Origin: Bermanella sp034112325
GTDB lineage: Bacteria > Pseudomonadota > Gammaproteobacteria > Pseudomonadales > Oceanobacteraceae
Length of the DNA stretch: 64,000 nt
Assembly: GCA_034112325.1 (NCBI GenBank)
Contig: JAWUVO010000108.1
Location: forward strand, 3,724-67,723
Direction of reading: 5' to 3'
The notes under the pieces were generated by a model. That model worked only from the letters and a program-made list of their open reading frames with translations. It did no database searches and was not told where the DNA came from. Position numbers and translations under genes: made by a program. Position 1 is the first letter of the stretch; the number at the start of each line of letters is the position of its first letter. Shown in pieces: positions 34,546 to 42,643 of this stretch.

Positions 34546-35718
34546 TTAAGCCCGATAATAATCATATAGCTCGGTAAATAACGCGGTGGCCGCGCCTTGT
34601 CCTAATGAGCTAGCAGCGTCGTCTTGTGGTCCTTCAATCAAGTCAGTCCGCGGGTTTTGACCTGTATATTTTAGCGCACTTTCAATATTTTCTACTGGGC
34701 TATGAAAACCGATGGCCACAAGCATGGCGGTGGCGCCAGCGAGACGAGCACCTTTTGCTTCACCTATGTCGACATCATGAAAGGCACGTTCTTGACCACC
34801 TTGTTGAACTGTTTGATCATGGGCTTGCGTATAAGGTTGCGTATTGTCGCCATCTACTAATGCATCCCATACCATCAATACTTCAGAAGGTGAGCCGGAC
34901 ATATGACCCGATAATGGCTCTGCGGTGTTATTGACTTTTGTTTCTGAAATGCTGGCTTCTTGCCATTCCACCACAGGTATGGCGTCGGCTTCGTTAACCC
35001 CTAACACTCTATCGGCTAATGCACCTAAGCCATGTAGGCCTTGCCTAGCTACCAGGTCAGTAGATCCTCTTACCCGTTCGTTGCTTTTATTGGGACCAAC
35101 CACGCCTGAGTCGCCTAGTTCTTTCATTCTTTCGACATTTTCTTCGGACAAGCTTGGAAATTGCCCGCGAATAGCCTCTCTTAGTTGACCTGCATCATCT
35201 GCATTACGATCTCCTACCCCAGTGGTGGCACCGGTATCGGCTAGCAATGCGCCAATGTCGCCCATGAGTGCGACTAGCGATATGCGGTCTGTTGCAGTGC
35301 AATTACCTTCCGCTACTCTCTCTATCATGTTGCCTAAATCAGTAGTGGTTTGATTATTCATTAAACCTTGCGCACCTAAAATTCGAGCACCCATAGCAGT
35401 TTGTTGTTCCGGCGGTAATGCTTGATAAAACTCAAGCAATTTCTCAGCCGCACTGGATAACTCTCCTTTGAAAGAATCAGTCGGGTTATAAAACAAACCC
35501 CGCGCAGATATAGAGGCTTCGGTTGCTAAGGTTCTTGTTTCAGAGCCATGAGTGGATGCAATCGTAGGTAATACAAAGTGTATTATTTCCTCTTGCGGTT
35601 CAGTACCATTACCGATCGCGCCATTACCTTGGCCAGGGGCTAAATTTTGGTGACCATTATTTGGAACGCCATTAACCGGTCCGTTGTTTGTAATGTTCGT
35701 AATACTAGGGGTGAGCAT
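34546..35718 (-). CDS. Putative type III secreted protein (effector-like), family unknown
   Basis: 390 residues. The first 45 residues are Asn/Pro/Gly-rich and disordered, as in type III secretion signals, with no Sec signal peptide. The rest is Ala/Gly-rich, helical, with an acidic composition and few Cys, and I recognise no enzyme motif. Notable segments: PLSGHMSGSPSEVLMVWDAL and AMLVAIGFHSPVENIESAL. It follows a CesT-like chaperone gene by 73 bases on the same strand; in type III systems chaperone genes usually sit next to the substrate gene. Function as an effector is inferred mainly from that pairing. GC content is visibly above the flanks. Confidence 0.6.
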   Translation of the reverse strand: MLTPSITNITNNGPVNGVPNNGHQNLAPGQGNGAIGNGTEPQEEIIHFVLPTIASTHGSETRTLATEASISARGLFYNPTDSFKGELSSAAEKLLEFYQALPPEQQTAMGARILGAQGLMNNQTTTDLGNMIERVAEGNCTATDRISLVALMGDIGALLADTGATTGVGDRNADDAGQLREAIRGQFPSLSEENVERMKELGDSGVVGPNKSNERVRGSTDLVARQGLHGLGALADRVLGVNEADAIPVVEWQEASISETKVNNTAEPLSGHMSGSPSEVLMVWDALVDGDNTQPYTQAHDQTVQQGGQERAFHDVDIGEAKGARLAGATAMLVAIGFHSPVENIESALKYTGQNPRTDLIEGPQDDAASSLGQGAATALFTELYDYYRA

Positions 35719-35791
35719 ACTAAAGGCCTATTTTTTAAGGTGATTGAAATAAATTTATATGCGAGAAGAGCATGAGGTCAAGTATCAGCCG

Positions 35792-36241
35792 TCATACCCT
35801 TAAAAACGATTGTATATTCTGTGAGGAATGATCAGAAACTTTGGGTTGATCATTGGCTAAAATATCTAGTTCATTAAGTGTTTGAATGTAATTTAATAAC
35901 GTATTCTCAAACAGTGTTTGATTCAGGCGCTCAATCTCTTCGCGATAATTGAGAACCAAACAGTTATTTTTTTTATCAATGGCTAATGTAGCGCCACCGG
36001 TATTTTCTAGAAATAAATTATGTTCAAGCGCTTTATGTAGTAATGAGTCTTGGGCCGAATGTAATGAGCATAACACCCCATAAAGATGTAAGAACATGCT
36101 GTTATTTGAAACCGTCACGCGTACCTGCACACCTGAGTCATGTTGAACAAAATAATGATTTTCATCATTAAATTTCACATTCTTAATCGGCTGTAATATT
36201 GAGTTTAACCATTGACCAACAATGAGCTGATTGTCTGACAT
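35792..36241 (-). CDS. CesT-like type III secretion chaperone
   Basis: 149 residues from the Met at 36241 (AAAGG in AATAAAGGT upstream; the Met at 36298 adds an unlikely leader). Features of class I chaperones: small size, acidic balance, alpha-beta-beta-beta-alpha layout, and the C-terminal pattern LFLENTGGATLAIDKKNN followed by a beta strand LVLNYRE and a helix ending LNELD. The TGGA stretch is typical of CesT/Tir-chaperone proteins. No secretion apparatus gene is in the window. The pairing with the next gene supports the assignment. Confidence 0.65.
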   Translation of the reverse strand: MSDNQLIVGQWLNSILQPIKNVKFNDENHYFVQHDSGVQVRVTVSNNSMFLHLYGVLCSLHSAQDSLLHKALEHNLFLENTGGATLAIDKKNNCLVLNYREEIERLNQTLFENTLLNYIQTLNELDILANDQPKVSDHSSQNIQSFLRV

Positions 36242-36957
36242 ACCTTTATTCCTATAGTGTGTGTTTTTTAAGTAACACAAAAAAATAAAAAGTTTCATAA
36301 ATTTAATATGATTTAGAAGATATGGTGTATTGATAATTTAGAAGTATATAGTTACTACAATATTTATTTCTTAGTATGTAAAAAATTAAGAAATAAAAAC
36401 TAACATAAGTGTTAAGCCGCGAGATACCGTTTCAACTTTATCGAAACACCTTACGGAAGTACTGAAAGTCGAATCGATCAGTCAGGCCGAATGGGCACGT
36501 CGACATGGTGTATCTACCAATAGTGTCTCTATGATATCGAATCATTCGAAAGGAAGACTGGGGGGAAGGAATATATATATCTAAGAATAAACTAAGGAAT
36601 ATTTCTGAACATTTAAAGCTTATTAATGGCGGAATGAAGCCAATAGATATTAATGGAAGCGCCATACGTTGTGGCCAACTAAATTTACTCACTACTTAGA
36701 GGCAGGCTCATACCTAGCCTCAGCTGTAACAGGTGTTAACCTGTAGTGACATAATCCTCTACTTTTAACTGGCGTAAAAAATTGCGGGGGTTACCACTGT
36801 TTACATTTGTAATAACTTATCATTTTTTTAGTCATAATAATCACACAAATATTTGCTATTTTTTCAAATGTCATAAGCATCGTCTGCATTATGCAAGTGA
36901 TTTCAAAACCCATGTAGGCCAGACGGTCGACTTAATTTTGACTAGGATTTTTTACTT
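36242..36957. other. 716-base gap with decayed gene pieces
   Basis: On the plus strand an open stretch from about 36396 to 36582 reads like an HTH segment (ISQAEWARRHGVSTNSVSMI) but has no start codon, and a second open piece near 36586-36699 (NGGMKPIDINGSAIRCGQL) follows in another frame. Both look like relics. GAGGCAGG/CCTAGCCTC at 36699-36721 and ACAGGT-GTTA-ACCTGT at 36731-36746 are inverted repeats. The rest is AT-rich, and the 3' end (AGGA 36944-36947) serves the next gene. I saw nothing else. Confidence 0.5.
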
Positions 36958-39012
36958 ATGAGACACACAGTTTTTAGGAGCTCAGTAGCGCTTACGTTTC
37001 TACTGGGCAGCTTACTTAGTAGTATGAATGCTTACTCAGCACAAACATTCGAAAAACGCATCAGCAGCAATATGGATGATGTAGAAGAAAAATCTAACGG
37101 TCGAATGTATACTACCAGTAGTGACCTTGAATTGACTTACGATGGAAATGAGCAAACGGTTGGATTGCGCTATACCAGCGTCACCATTCCTCAGGGCGCG
37201 ACTATTACTAACGCCTATGTTCAGTTCACCACGGACGAAACCAATTCAGGCGCTACCTCGCTCACCATTCGGGCTGAAGATGAAAACAATGCGTCAGCAT
37301 TTTCTGAATCAAATTATAATGTGACCAGTCGCCGGCAAACCGCTGCCGCAGTTAATTGGCAGCCAGCCGCTTGGAATTCAGTGGGCTCGGCTGGCAGCGA
37401 TCAGCGTACCCCTAATTTAAAGTCGCTGGTTCAGGAAGTGGTTAATCGATCTGGCTGGAACTCTGGCAATAGCTTAGTACTCATGGTGACAGGGTCAGGT
37501 GAGAGAACGGCCGAATCCCATAATGGCTCTAGCAGCAAAGCTCCGTTATTACATATTGATTACACGATCGAAACTACTGGCGACCCAACTACTGGTGATG
37601 CTGTGATCATTGAAAAAAGAATTTCAAACAATTTAGACGATGTAGAAGAGTCATCTAGTGGTAACATTAATACTGGCAGCTCTGACGTTGAATTAGTTTA
37701 CGATGGCAGCAATCAAACGGTTGGTTTACGCTTTACACGTCTTTCCATCCCCCAAGGTGTTAGCATCAGTAAGGCATACCTCCAGTTTACTGTAGACGAA
37801 ACCAATTCAGGTTCTACCTCTTTAACCATTCGTGGTGAAGACCGAGACGATGCTTCTGCATTTAACACATCAATACGTAATGTTTCAAACCGAGCAAAAA
37901 CAAGTGCTTCGATTAATTGGCAGCCTCCAGCTTGGAATACAGTAGGCACAGCCGGTAGAGATCAGCGTAGCCCCGATCTTAAAAATATAATCCAGGAAAT
38001 TACTAATCGTGGTGGCTGGAATTCTGGTAATGACATTGTGCTTATGATAACGGGTTCGGGAGAACGCACCGCAGAGTCCCATAACGGTTCAAGTTCGAAA
38101 GCACCTTTATTACACATTGAATATATTGATGATGGCAGCAGTCCAGCTCCAGACCCAGAGCCAGAAACTGGCGGCATAAAAATCGCTTTTATTGGCGACA
38201 CGGGTGCGGGTAGTAATTTCCAAAGCGTATTAAACTTGATTAAAGCCGAAGGGGCTGAACTGACTATTGTTGCGGGTGATACGTCTTACGACAGCAGCAA
38301 AGACGACAACTGGGATTCAATGGTACGCAATACTCTTGGCTCTGACCCTGCGTTGATTGCAGCTGGTAATCATGACTATGGTGACAGTAATATTAACGAC
38401 GTAATTTCATATGGCAAAAGCCGTTTAAATAATCAAAATAATGTGCAATGCACAGGTCGCTACGCCGAACAAATGACTTGTCAATTAGGGAATGTGCACA
38501 TTGTACTTTCAGCCATTGGAGCCAGCGGTAATCGCAGTGATCATGAATCGTATATTACCAACAGCCTGAATGATGCACCAAATGGTGATTGGAGAATTTG
38601 TGCTTGGCATAAAAATCAGCGTGACATGCAAGTGGGTGGTAAGTCTGATGAAGTTGGCTGGACGGCATACGAAACATGTCGCCAACAGGGAGCCATCATC
38701 TCAACTGGTCATGAGCATTCTTACTCTCGTACACATTTATTGAGCGATATGAGCAGTCAGCAAATTGCCTCTACCTCTTCTAACTTTACGGTAGAAGAAG
38801 GTAAAACCTTTGCCTTTGTTTCTGGTTTAGGGGGTATTGGTACTCGTGACCAAGAGCGTAATGGAGACTGGTGGGCCAGTATTTATACTTCTACACAGGG
38901 TGCGCGTTATGGCGCTATGTTCGCCACCTTTTATGATGACTATGCTGAGTTTTATTTTAAAACAATCAATGGTGAAATCATCGATCAATTTACAGTTAAT
39001 AAAGGTTACTAA
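36958..39012 (+). CDS. Secreted protein with two DNRLRE-like domains and a metallophosphoesterase domain
   Basis: 684 residues. Signal peptide (cleavage near Ala28). Residues 32-204 and 219-393 are two copies of the same beta domain, 187 residues apart: EKRIS-(N/S)-N-(M/L)-DDVEE, QTVGLR-(Y/F)-T, IPQG, FT-x-DET, and GSGERTAESHNGSSSKAPLL occur in both. This matches the DNRLRE type of surface domain. From about 407 follows a calcineurin-type phosphoesterase: IGDTG (Asp414), GDTSYD, GNHDY (Asn471-His472-Asp473), and GHEHSYSR (His585, His587). All metal ligands appear present. A secreted phosphatase or phosphodiesterase attached by beta domains is likely. Coupled by one base to the next small gene. 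Confidence 0.85.
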   Translation: MRHTVFRSSVALTFLLGSLLSSMNAYSAQTFEKRISSNMDDVEEKSNGRMYTTSSDLELTYDGNEQTVGLRYTSVTIPQGATITNAYVQFTTDETNSGATSLTIRAEDENNASAFSESNYNVTSRRQTAAAVNWQPAAWNSVGSAGSDQRTPNLKSLVQEVVNRSGWNSGNSLVLMVTGSGERTAESHNGSSSKAPLLHIDYTIETTGDPTTGDAVIIEKRISNNLDDVEESSSGNINTGSSDVELVYDGSNQTVGLRFTRLSIPQGVSISKAYLQFTVDETNSGSTSLTIRGEDRDDASAFNTSIRNVSNRAKTSASINWQPPAWNTVGTAGRDQRSPDLKNIIQEITNRGGWNSGNDIVLMITGSGERTAESHNGSSSKAPLLHIEYIDDGSSPAPDPEPETGGIKIAFIGDTGAGSNFQSVLNLIKAEGAELTIVAGDTSYDSSKDDNWDSMVRNTLGSDPALIAAGNHDYGDSNINDVISYGKSRLNNQNNVQCTGRYAEQMTCQLGNVHIVLSAIGASGNRSDHESYITNSLNDAPNGDWRICAWHKNQRDMQVGGKSDEVGWTAYETCRQQGAIISTGHEHSYSRTHLLSDMSSQQIASTSSNFTVEEGKTFAFVSGLGGIGTRDQERNGDWWASIYTSTQGARYGAMFATFYDDYAEFYFKTINGEIIDQFTVNKGY

Positions 39013-39013
39013 A

Positions 39014-39301
39014 ATGAAAACACTATTTATTTTTGTATTATTAATATTAAGTACTCAAGTATTTGCAGGCTGTGAAGGTACTATCCTTAAGGGTGTGCAT
39101 ACAGCATCAATCTTGCTTGAAGCTAAAGATGGAGCGTTAGAAGAAGCCAACGACAGTTGCTACCCAGGTAATGCACAAATGTTGGACATGCAATGTGAGT
39201 CTTTTGAAGAAAATGACATGCCGCTTTATCGTTGCAGTCAAGAAGCCTCTTGCACCATGTGCGATGAAGAGCTAACGCGTAAATATGAAGCATTAGATTA
39301 A
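39014..39301 (+). CDS. Small Cys-containing secreted protein
   Basis: 95 residues from ATG 39014, one base after the phosphoesterase stop. Signal peptide ends at Ala-Gly-Cys region (VFAGC). The mature part has six Cys (Cys20 plus Ser-Cys-Tyr, Gln-Cys, Arg-Cys, Ser-Cys-Thr-Met-Cys) and is acidic, so it is likely disulfide-stabilised. Family unknown. Likely translated together with the phosphoesterase gene and followed by a strong terminator; it may be a partner of the phosphoesterase. Confidence 0.75.
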   Translation: MKTLFIFVLLILSTQVFAGCEGTILKGVHTASILLEAKDGALEEANDSCYPGNAQMLDMQCESFEENDMPLYRCSQEASCTMCDEELTRKYEALD

Positions 39302-39311
39302 TATTCTAATT

Positions 39312-39354
39312 AACAGATACAGCGTATTTAGCTGTATCTGTTACTCCTTTTTTT
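39312..39354 (+). terminator. Strong Rho-independent terminator
   Basis: A perfect 12-bp stem (AACAGATACAGC, 39312-39323, and GCTGTATCTGTT, 39331-39342) with a 7-base loop, followed a few bases later by seven T. Ends the phosphoesterase/small protein unit. Confidence 0.92.
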
Positions 39355-39383
39355 CAAAATATTTTATTATTTAAAGGTATTAT

Positions 39384-39908
39384 ATGAAACCATTGCAATA
39401 TTTCTCTGGACTTTTTTTGGCTATGATTTTCAGCCTAACCATTCAAGCAGAATCATCTGTGAATATTCATGATATATTAAAAGATGATCATCTTAACTCT
39501 GAACATCAGCACCATGAAAAAGAAGAGCATGAGATTCTAGAAAAAAGAATTTCTATCCTTGAAAAAGGTGAAACTTATGCGTGTAATTTACAACAGAAAA
39601 ACTTTCAATGCAGGGAGTATTCTATTATTACCGAAGAGCGTTCTAAATTGATTGATCTAGCAGCTAGGTGTGAGTCAATGAGTGGTGGATCATTTTCAAA
39701 AGGTTATTGTCCAAAAAAAGATCGTCTATCTCAATGTCAAAAAATTGTCCTTAACAATCATGATGTCAATACTCTTATTTATACTAACAACTATTACACA
39801 GGTAAAAATAGTCCATGGTCTATGCCTTTAGTACAGCGTATATGTGTTGATCTTGATGGCCAGTTAGTAAAAAATCAGAATCAAGGGGTTATTCAAGACG
39901 GTATCTGA
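39384..39908 (+). CDS. Secreted His/Glu-rich protein of unknown function
   Basis: 174 residues. Signal peptide (about 1-22, ends Ala-Glu). A His/Glu-rich patch (EHQHHEKEEHE, about 39-49) could bind metal, followed by a helical region and six Cys. No known domain. The last residues (NQNQGVIQDGI) are coded by the REP-like hairpin at 39880-39918, so its true C-terminus may have been lost or replaced by REP insertion. It is preceded by a strong terminator and stands alone. Confidence 0.65.
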   Translation: MKPLQYFSGLFLAMIFSLTIQAESSVNIHDILKDDHLNSEHQHHEKEEHEILEKRISILEKGETYACNLQQKNFQCREYSIITEERSKLIDLAARCESMSGGSFSKGYCPKKDRLSQCQKIVLNNHDVNTLIYTNNYYTGKNSPWSMPLVQRICVDLDGQLVKNQNQGVIQDGI

Positions 39909-39918
39909 CCCCCTTGAT
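39880..39918. repeat. REP-like inverted repeat, left
   Basis: ATCAAGGGG (39880-39888) pairs with CCCCTTGAT (39910-39918). The outer segment ATCTGACCCCCTTGAT (39903-39918) is the inverse, with one extra G, of ATCAAGGGGTCAGAT at 41988-42002. Such sequences accompany REP-associated transposases, and a RAYT relic lies beyond the right copy. Confidence 0.75.
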
Positions 39919-41213
39919 CACCAGTATTTCCTTAAACTAAGTTGCCATTGCTGTGTTTTAATATTATGGCCCTGATCTGGATTGTAGTGGCGACCTTGGC
40001 GTTCACTTTCCCAATGTATTCTACTGAGACTGGTTTTAAATCCCTTGCCCCAGTTTAAGCTATAGCTAAGTGTCCAGCTGTGTCCGTGTTCGTGGTTGCT
40101 GTCTTCGGGTGTTTCATCAAGGTCTTCCACTTCAAAACGATCCCAGCGTAGCGTGGCTCGATGTGCTCCTAAGCGATGAGTCAACATGGTATAAGCTGAC
40201 CAGAAATCGGCCTCTACACTGGATGTGAGACCTTTCCCCATTAGTGTTGAGCCGCTTAGTGCTTGTGCCAATACTTCTGTTTTATTGGAAAGGCGCCAGT
40301 GTGCACCAAGATGATGAAACTTTGTTTCCCAGCCGTACTGGCCATTTTTTATCACAGTAGGGTCTGCCTGATTATCGTAGTAAAGGTAACTTAGCTTTAG
40401 CGTTCTGCCACGGCCAAATTGTTTTCCTAGTATGAGATCACCACCAAAATAGTAGCCCGGACGATTATCAACTTCTACGATGGGTTGATACCTGCGTGCT
40501 TGTTGTTCAAACAGGGCGCCATCACGTAACTGAGGAAGGTCGGCGACAGGATAGCGACTACCGATACCAGCGATGCGGTCGTGCTGTGCCCAACCGCGCC
40601 ACGTTAACATCATGCCCAGTGTATCGTTGCCACCAAAAATGGCACCGTAGAGGGAAACGTCATAGTCGGCTTGTCTAAATTTACCGGGTAAGCTCCAGCG
40701 TGTTTCTGCTCCAAGTACCCGCGCTTCTTCTCCCAGCCAGGTATTAATCACAGAGGGCGTAATACTGTAAGGTGAAGACCAAAGTGGGCCGCGGTTTTCC
40801 AATGCGCCGGGCAAGTGAAAAACGCCAACCCGATATTCTTGTCGCCATTGGCTATTAGGAATAGGCCTGTAATGTAGTAGTGCTTCGCTGATGGTAACTT
40901 CGGCTTGGTCACTGGTGTAAGCCAGTGCAGTGACATCTGCTTTTAATGTGGGCGCTAGTGTGTAGCTTAGGTCAAAACCCCCTTGAGCAAACTGTATAAG
41001 GTTATCGCCTTCACCATAGCGCAGCCCTAGTGGTCCCCCATCAAGCCAGCTGTTATCCCTACCGGTAACAGTAACAGCTTGAACGTCTAGCAAACCGTGC
41101 AGTTTTAACTTGTCGACGGCATAAGCTTCACTGTGTAATCCCAAACTACCTAAAAGGAATCCCAGTCTTGCCATTATTTTTGTGTGACGGATTACTTTGT
41201 TTTGGCCAGCCAT
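39918..41213 (-). CDS. Outer-membrane beta-barrel protein, porin-like
   Basis: 431 residues. Signal peptide region after Met14 (ARLGFLLGSLGLHSEAYA); the true start may be Met14. The mature protein is rich in alternating aromatic and polar residues, and many predicted strands follow. It ends in Leu-Arg-Lys-Tyr-Trp, an aromatic C-terminus as needed for BamA recognition. I do not recognise a specific porin family. It overlaps the next minus-strand gene by 22 bases, so the two are cotranscribed. Base composition is more GC-rich than flanking genes. It may transport a ligand bound by the cupredoxin-like partner. Confidence 0.75.
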   Translation of the reverse strand: MAGQNKVIRHTKIMARLGFLLGSLGLHSEAYAVDKLKLHGLLDVQAVTVTGRDNSWLDGGPLGLRYGEGDNLIQFAQGGFDLSYTLAPTLKADVTALAYTSDQAEVTISEALLHYRPIPNSQWRQEYRVGVFHLPGALENRGPLWSSPYSITPSVINTWLGEEARVLGAETRWSLPGKFRQADYDVSLYGAIFGGNDTLGMMLTWRGWAQHDRIAGIGSRYPVADLPQLRDGALFEQQARRYQPIVEVDNRPGYYFGGDLILGKQFGRGRTLKLSYLYYDNQADPTVIKNGQYGWETKFHHLGAHWRLSNKTEVLAQALSGSTLMGKGLTSSVEADFWSAYTMLTHRLGAHRATLRWDRFEVEDLDETPEDSNHEHGHSWTLSYSLNWGKGFKTSLSRIHWESERQGRHYNPDQGHNIKTQQWQLSLRKYW

Positions 41214-41965
41214 ATTTCCAGTTCTTTAATTGGTAGTGGTTTGGTCTTAGTAGTCACTGGCGTCATCAAACTGCTCCTCGGGGGCTTGTGGTTGGGGCAG
41301 TGCTTTACTTGATATTGCAGTTGGATAGTCTGTGCTTGTGAATTCTGGGTAATGATAATACTTTTTGTAATGTTTTCTCGGCGGTCCATTCCAGGGTGCC
41401 AAAAATGTAAGGTGTAGGTGCCACTGGGAATATTGTCGATAATTGCTACCTGACTATCAAATTGAGCGTGTAATGGTGTGTCGACAACGAGCACAAAACC
41501 CAGCATCCAATCGTGAATATTACAGCCTAACGAGACCTGTCCAGTGTTACTAAAAGCACGACTGGGGATTTTTTGGTCAAAATAAAGTGGTAATTCAAAG
41601 GCATTGTTTTTTGAAAAAGAATAAACGTGATGAGCCACGTCATCTTTATTGGGGAAGGTAACATTGACGTTCCGCTGAACAACCTTCACATAAGGAGAAA
41701 ATTGTAGGTTTTGCTGGGCCATTTCCGGCGTGCTGGAATGTCGAGACGGCATTTTGTCGCTGCCATTGCCGGTTAAGTAAACCACTGATACCTGGCTGTT
41801 AGGCAAAGAACTTCCATCGGCCGTTTTTACTGAGACGGTGAGGGTGGCTGCGGCAGTGCTTAGGTCGCTGTTTAATAGTAGGGTTGCCACAAACAGGCTG
41901 AGGCCAAATCTCTTTTTAATGCGTTTAAAAATCACGTGGGACCAGTCCTTTGTAGTTGGGGCCAC
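41192..41965 (-). CDS. Cupredoxin-like ('methylamine utilization'-annotated type) secreted protein
   Basis: 257 residues. N-terminal signal region (KRFGLSLFVATLLLNS... to about 38). The mature domain has a cupredoxin-like layout: FPNKDDVAHHVYSFS supplies His, then FSNTGQVSLGCNIHDWMLGF with Cys, His and Met, the arrangement of type 1 copper ligands. Proteins of this type are often labelled methylamine utilization protein without evidence. Upstream partner of the barrel gene. The region is bounded by REP-like repeats, so it may be mobile. Role as copper or redox protein is inferred. Confidence 0.7.
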   Translation of the reverse strand: MAPTTKDWSHVIFKRIKKRFGLSLFVATLLLNSDLSTAAATLTVSVKTADGSSLPNSQVSVVYLTGNGSDKMPSRHSSTPEMAQQNLQFSPYVKVVQRNVNVTFPNKDDVAHHVYSFSKNNAFELPLYFDQKIPSRAFSNTGQVSLGCNIHDWMLGFVLVVDTPLHAQFDSQVAIIDNIPSGTYTLHFWHPGMDRRENITKSIIITQNSQAQTIQLQYQVKHCPNHKPPRSSLMTPVTTKTKPLPIKELEIWLAKTK

Positions 41966-42015
41966 TAGAAAGTATAGCAGTCATATAATCAAGGGGTCAG
42001 ATTACACCTCATCAG
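41966..42015 (+). repeat. REP-like inverted repeat, right, with flanking spacer
   Basis: ATCAAGGGGTCAGAT at 41988-42002 is the inverse of 39903-39918. Together the two copies bracket the cupredoxin/barrel pair (about 2.1 kb). The spacer on its left holds the promoter of that pair, which I could not resolve. Confidence 0.65.
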
Positions 42016-42284
42016 GAATATTTACGGCTTGATACTGATCATATTAAGCGACAAACAGCATATCGGAAATTAATTAAAGGACTAATGCCTGATTTTGAAT
42101 TAAAAATATCAATGAAGCACTGCAAAAAGAATGGGTGATGGGTGACGACAAATTTAAACGGATAATTGAAGATAAAATAGGCGTTAGACTTAATCGACAT
42201 GGCGGCGATCGTAAGTCTCTAACGTTTTTAGGGGATCAAGTACTCCACCCCCTTGATTGGAATGATGTGTTATGTGCCTTGTAA
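42016..42284 (+). pseudogene. RAYT (REP-associated tyrosine transposase) C-terminal relic
   Basis: Translation gives EYLRLDTDHIKRQTAYRKL, then after a frameshift near 42105 NINEALQKEWVMGDDKFKRI, KIGVRLNRHGGDRKS. This matches the conserved RAYT tail (YR-x-L-(F/I)-x-G, WV-x-GDD-x-F, GGDRKS). The catalytic N-terminus with HUH motif is missing, so it is a dead remnant. It is followed by another REP-like palindrome (ATCAAG 42235-42240 / CTTGAT 42252-42257). Confidence 0.7.
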
Positions 42285-42322
42285 AGTGATTTTACTTAGA
42301 ATATAGTTACCATGATAACTAA
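42279..42322 (+). promoter_or_regulatory. Promoter with overlapping MarR-type operator for the monooxygenase operon
   Basis: -35 TTGTAA at 42279-42284, 17-base spacer, -10 TATAGT at 42302-42307. The palindrome TAGTTA-CCATGA-TAACTA (42304-42321) overlaps the -10 box. MarR-family proteins bind such 18-bp palindromes, and a MarR gene lies in this operon, so autoregulation is likely. The relic RAYT stop overlaps the -35 box. Confidence 0.65.
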
Positions 42323-42344
42323 ATTTTAAGCAAAGGATATATTT

Positions 42345-42635
42345 ATGAATGAGCATATGTTTATTTTTGCCAAGATAACACCAAAACCAAAATACTTTGA
42401 GGTATCAAAAGAAGCTATTAAAGACATTATATTGCAGACTCGAAATGAATCTGGGTGCCTAGAGTTCACACTTCATGAAGACGGAGTTGGTAGTTTGTGC
42501 TTATACGAAGAATGGATTGATAACAATGCTTTGAAACTTCACCATGAAATGGATTATACAAAAGCTGTTTTTGATGCTTACAGCGATTGGCTAGCAACTC
42601 CTCCTGAAATTTCTAAACTTAAGAAACTAGCCTAA
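42345..42635 (+). CDS. Antibiotic biosynthesis monooxygenase (ABM)/YgiN-family protein
   Basis: 96 residues, one ABM ferredoxin-like domain: FAKITPKPKYFEVSKEAIKD, ESGCLEFTLHED, LYEEWIDNNALKLHHE. YgiN-like proteins act on quinols or as small oxygen-dependent or stress proteins; the chemistry here is unknown. AAAGGA upstream. First gene of a short operon with a MarR regulator and a membrane protein, 8 bases before the next. Confidence 0.85.
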   Translation: MNEHMFIFAKITPKPKYFEVSKEAIKDIILQTRNESGCLEFTLHEDGVGSLCLYEEWIDNNALKLHHEMDYTKAVFDAYSDWLATPPEISKLKKLA

Positions 42636-42643
42636 AGGTAAAT

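Noticed and set aside
36242..36298. Longer start for the chaperone gene (Met at 36298)
   Set aside because: The added 19 residues are hydrophobic and unlike the family, and AAAGG favours the Met at 36241.
38837..39013. Extended frame joined to the small Cys-rich protein
   Set aside because: It overlaps the phosphoesterase gene in another frame; ATG 39014 gives a clean signal peptide.
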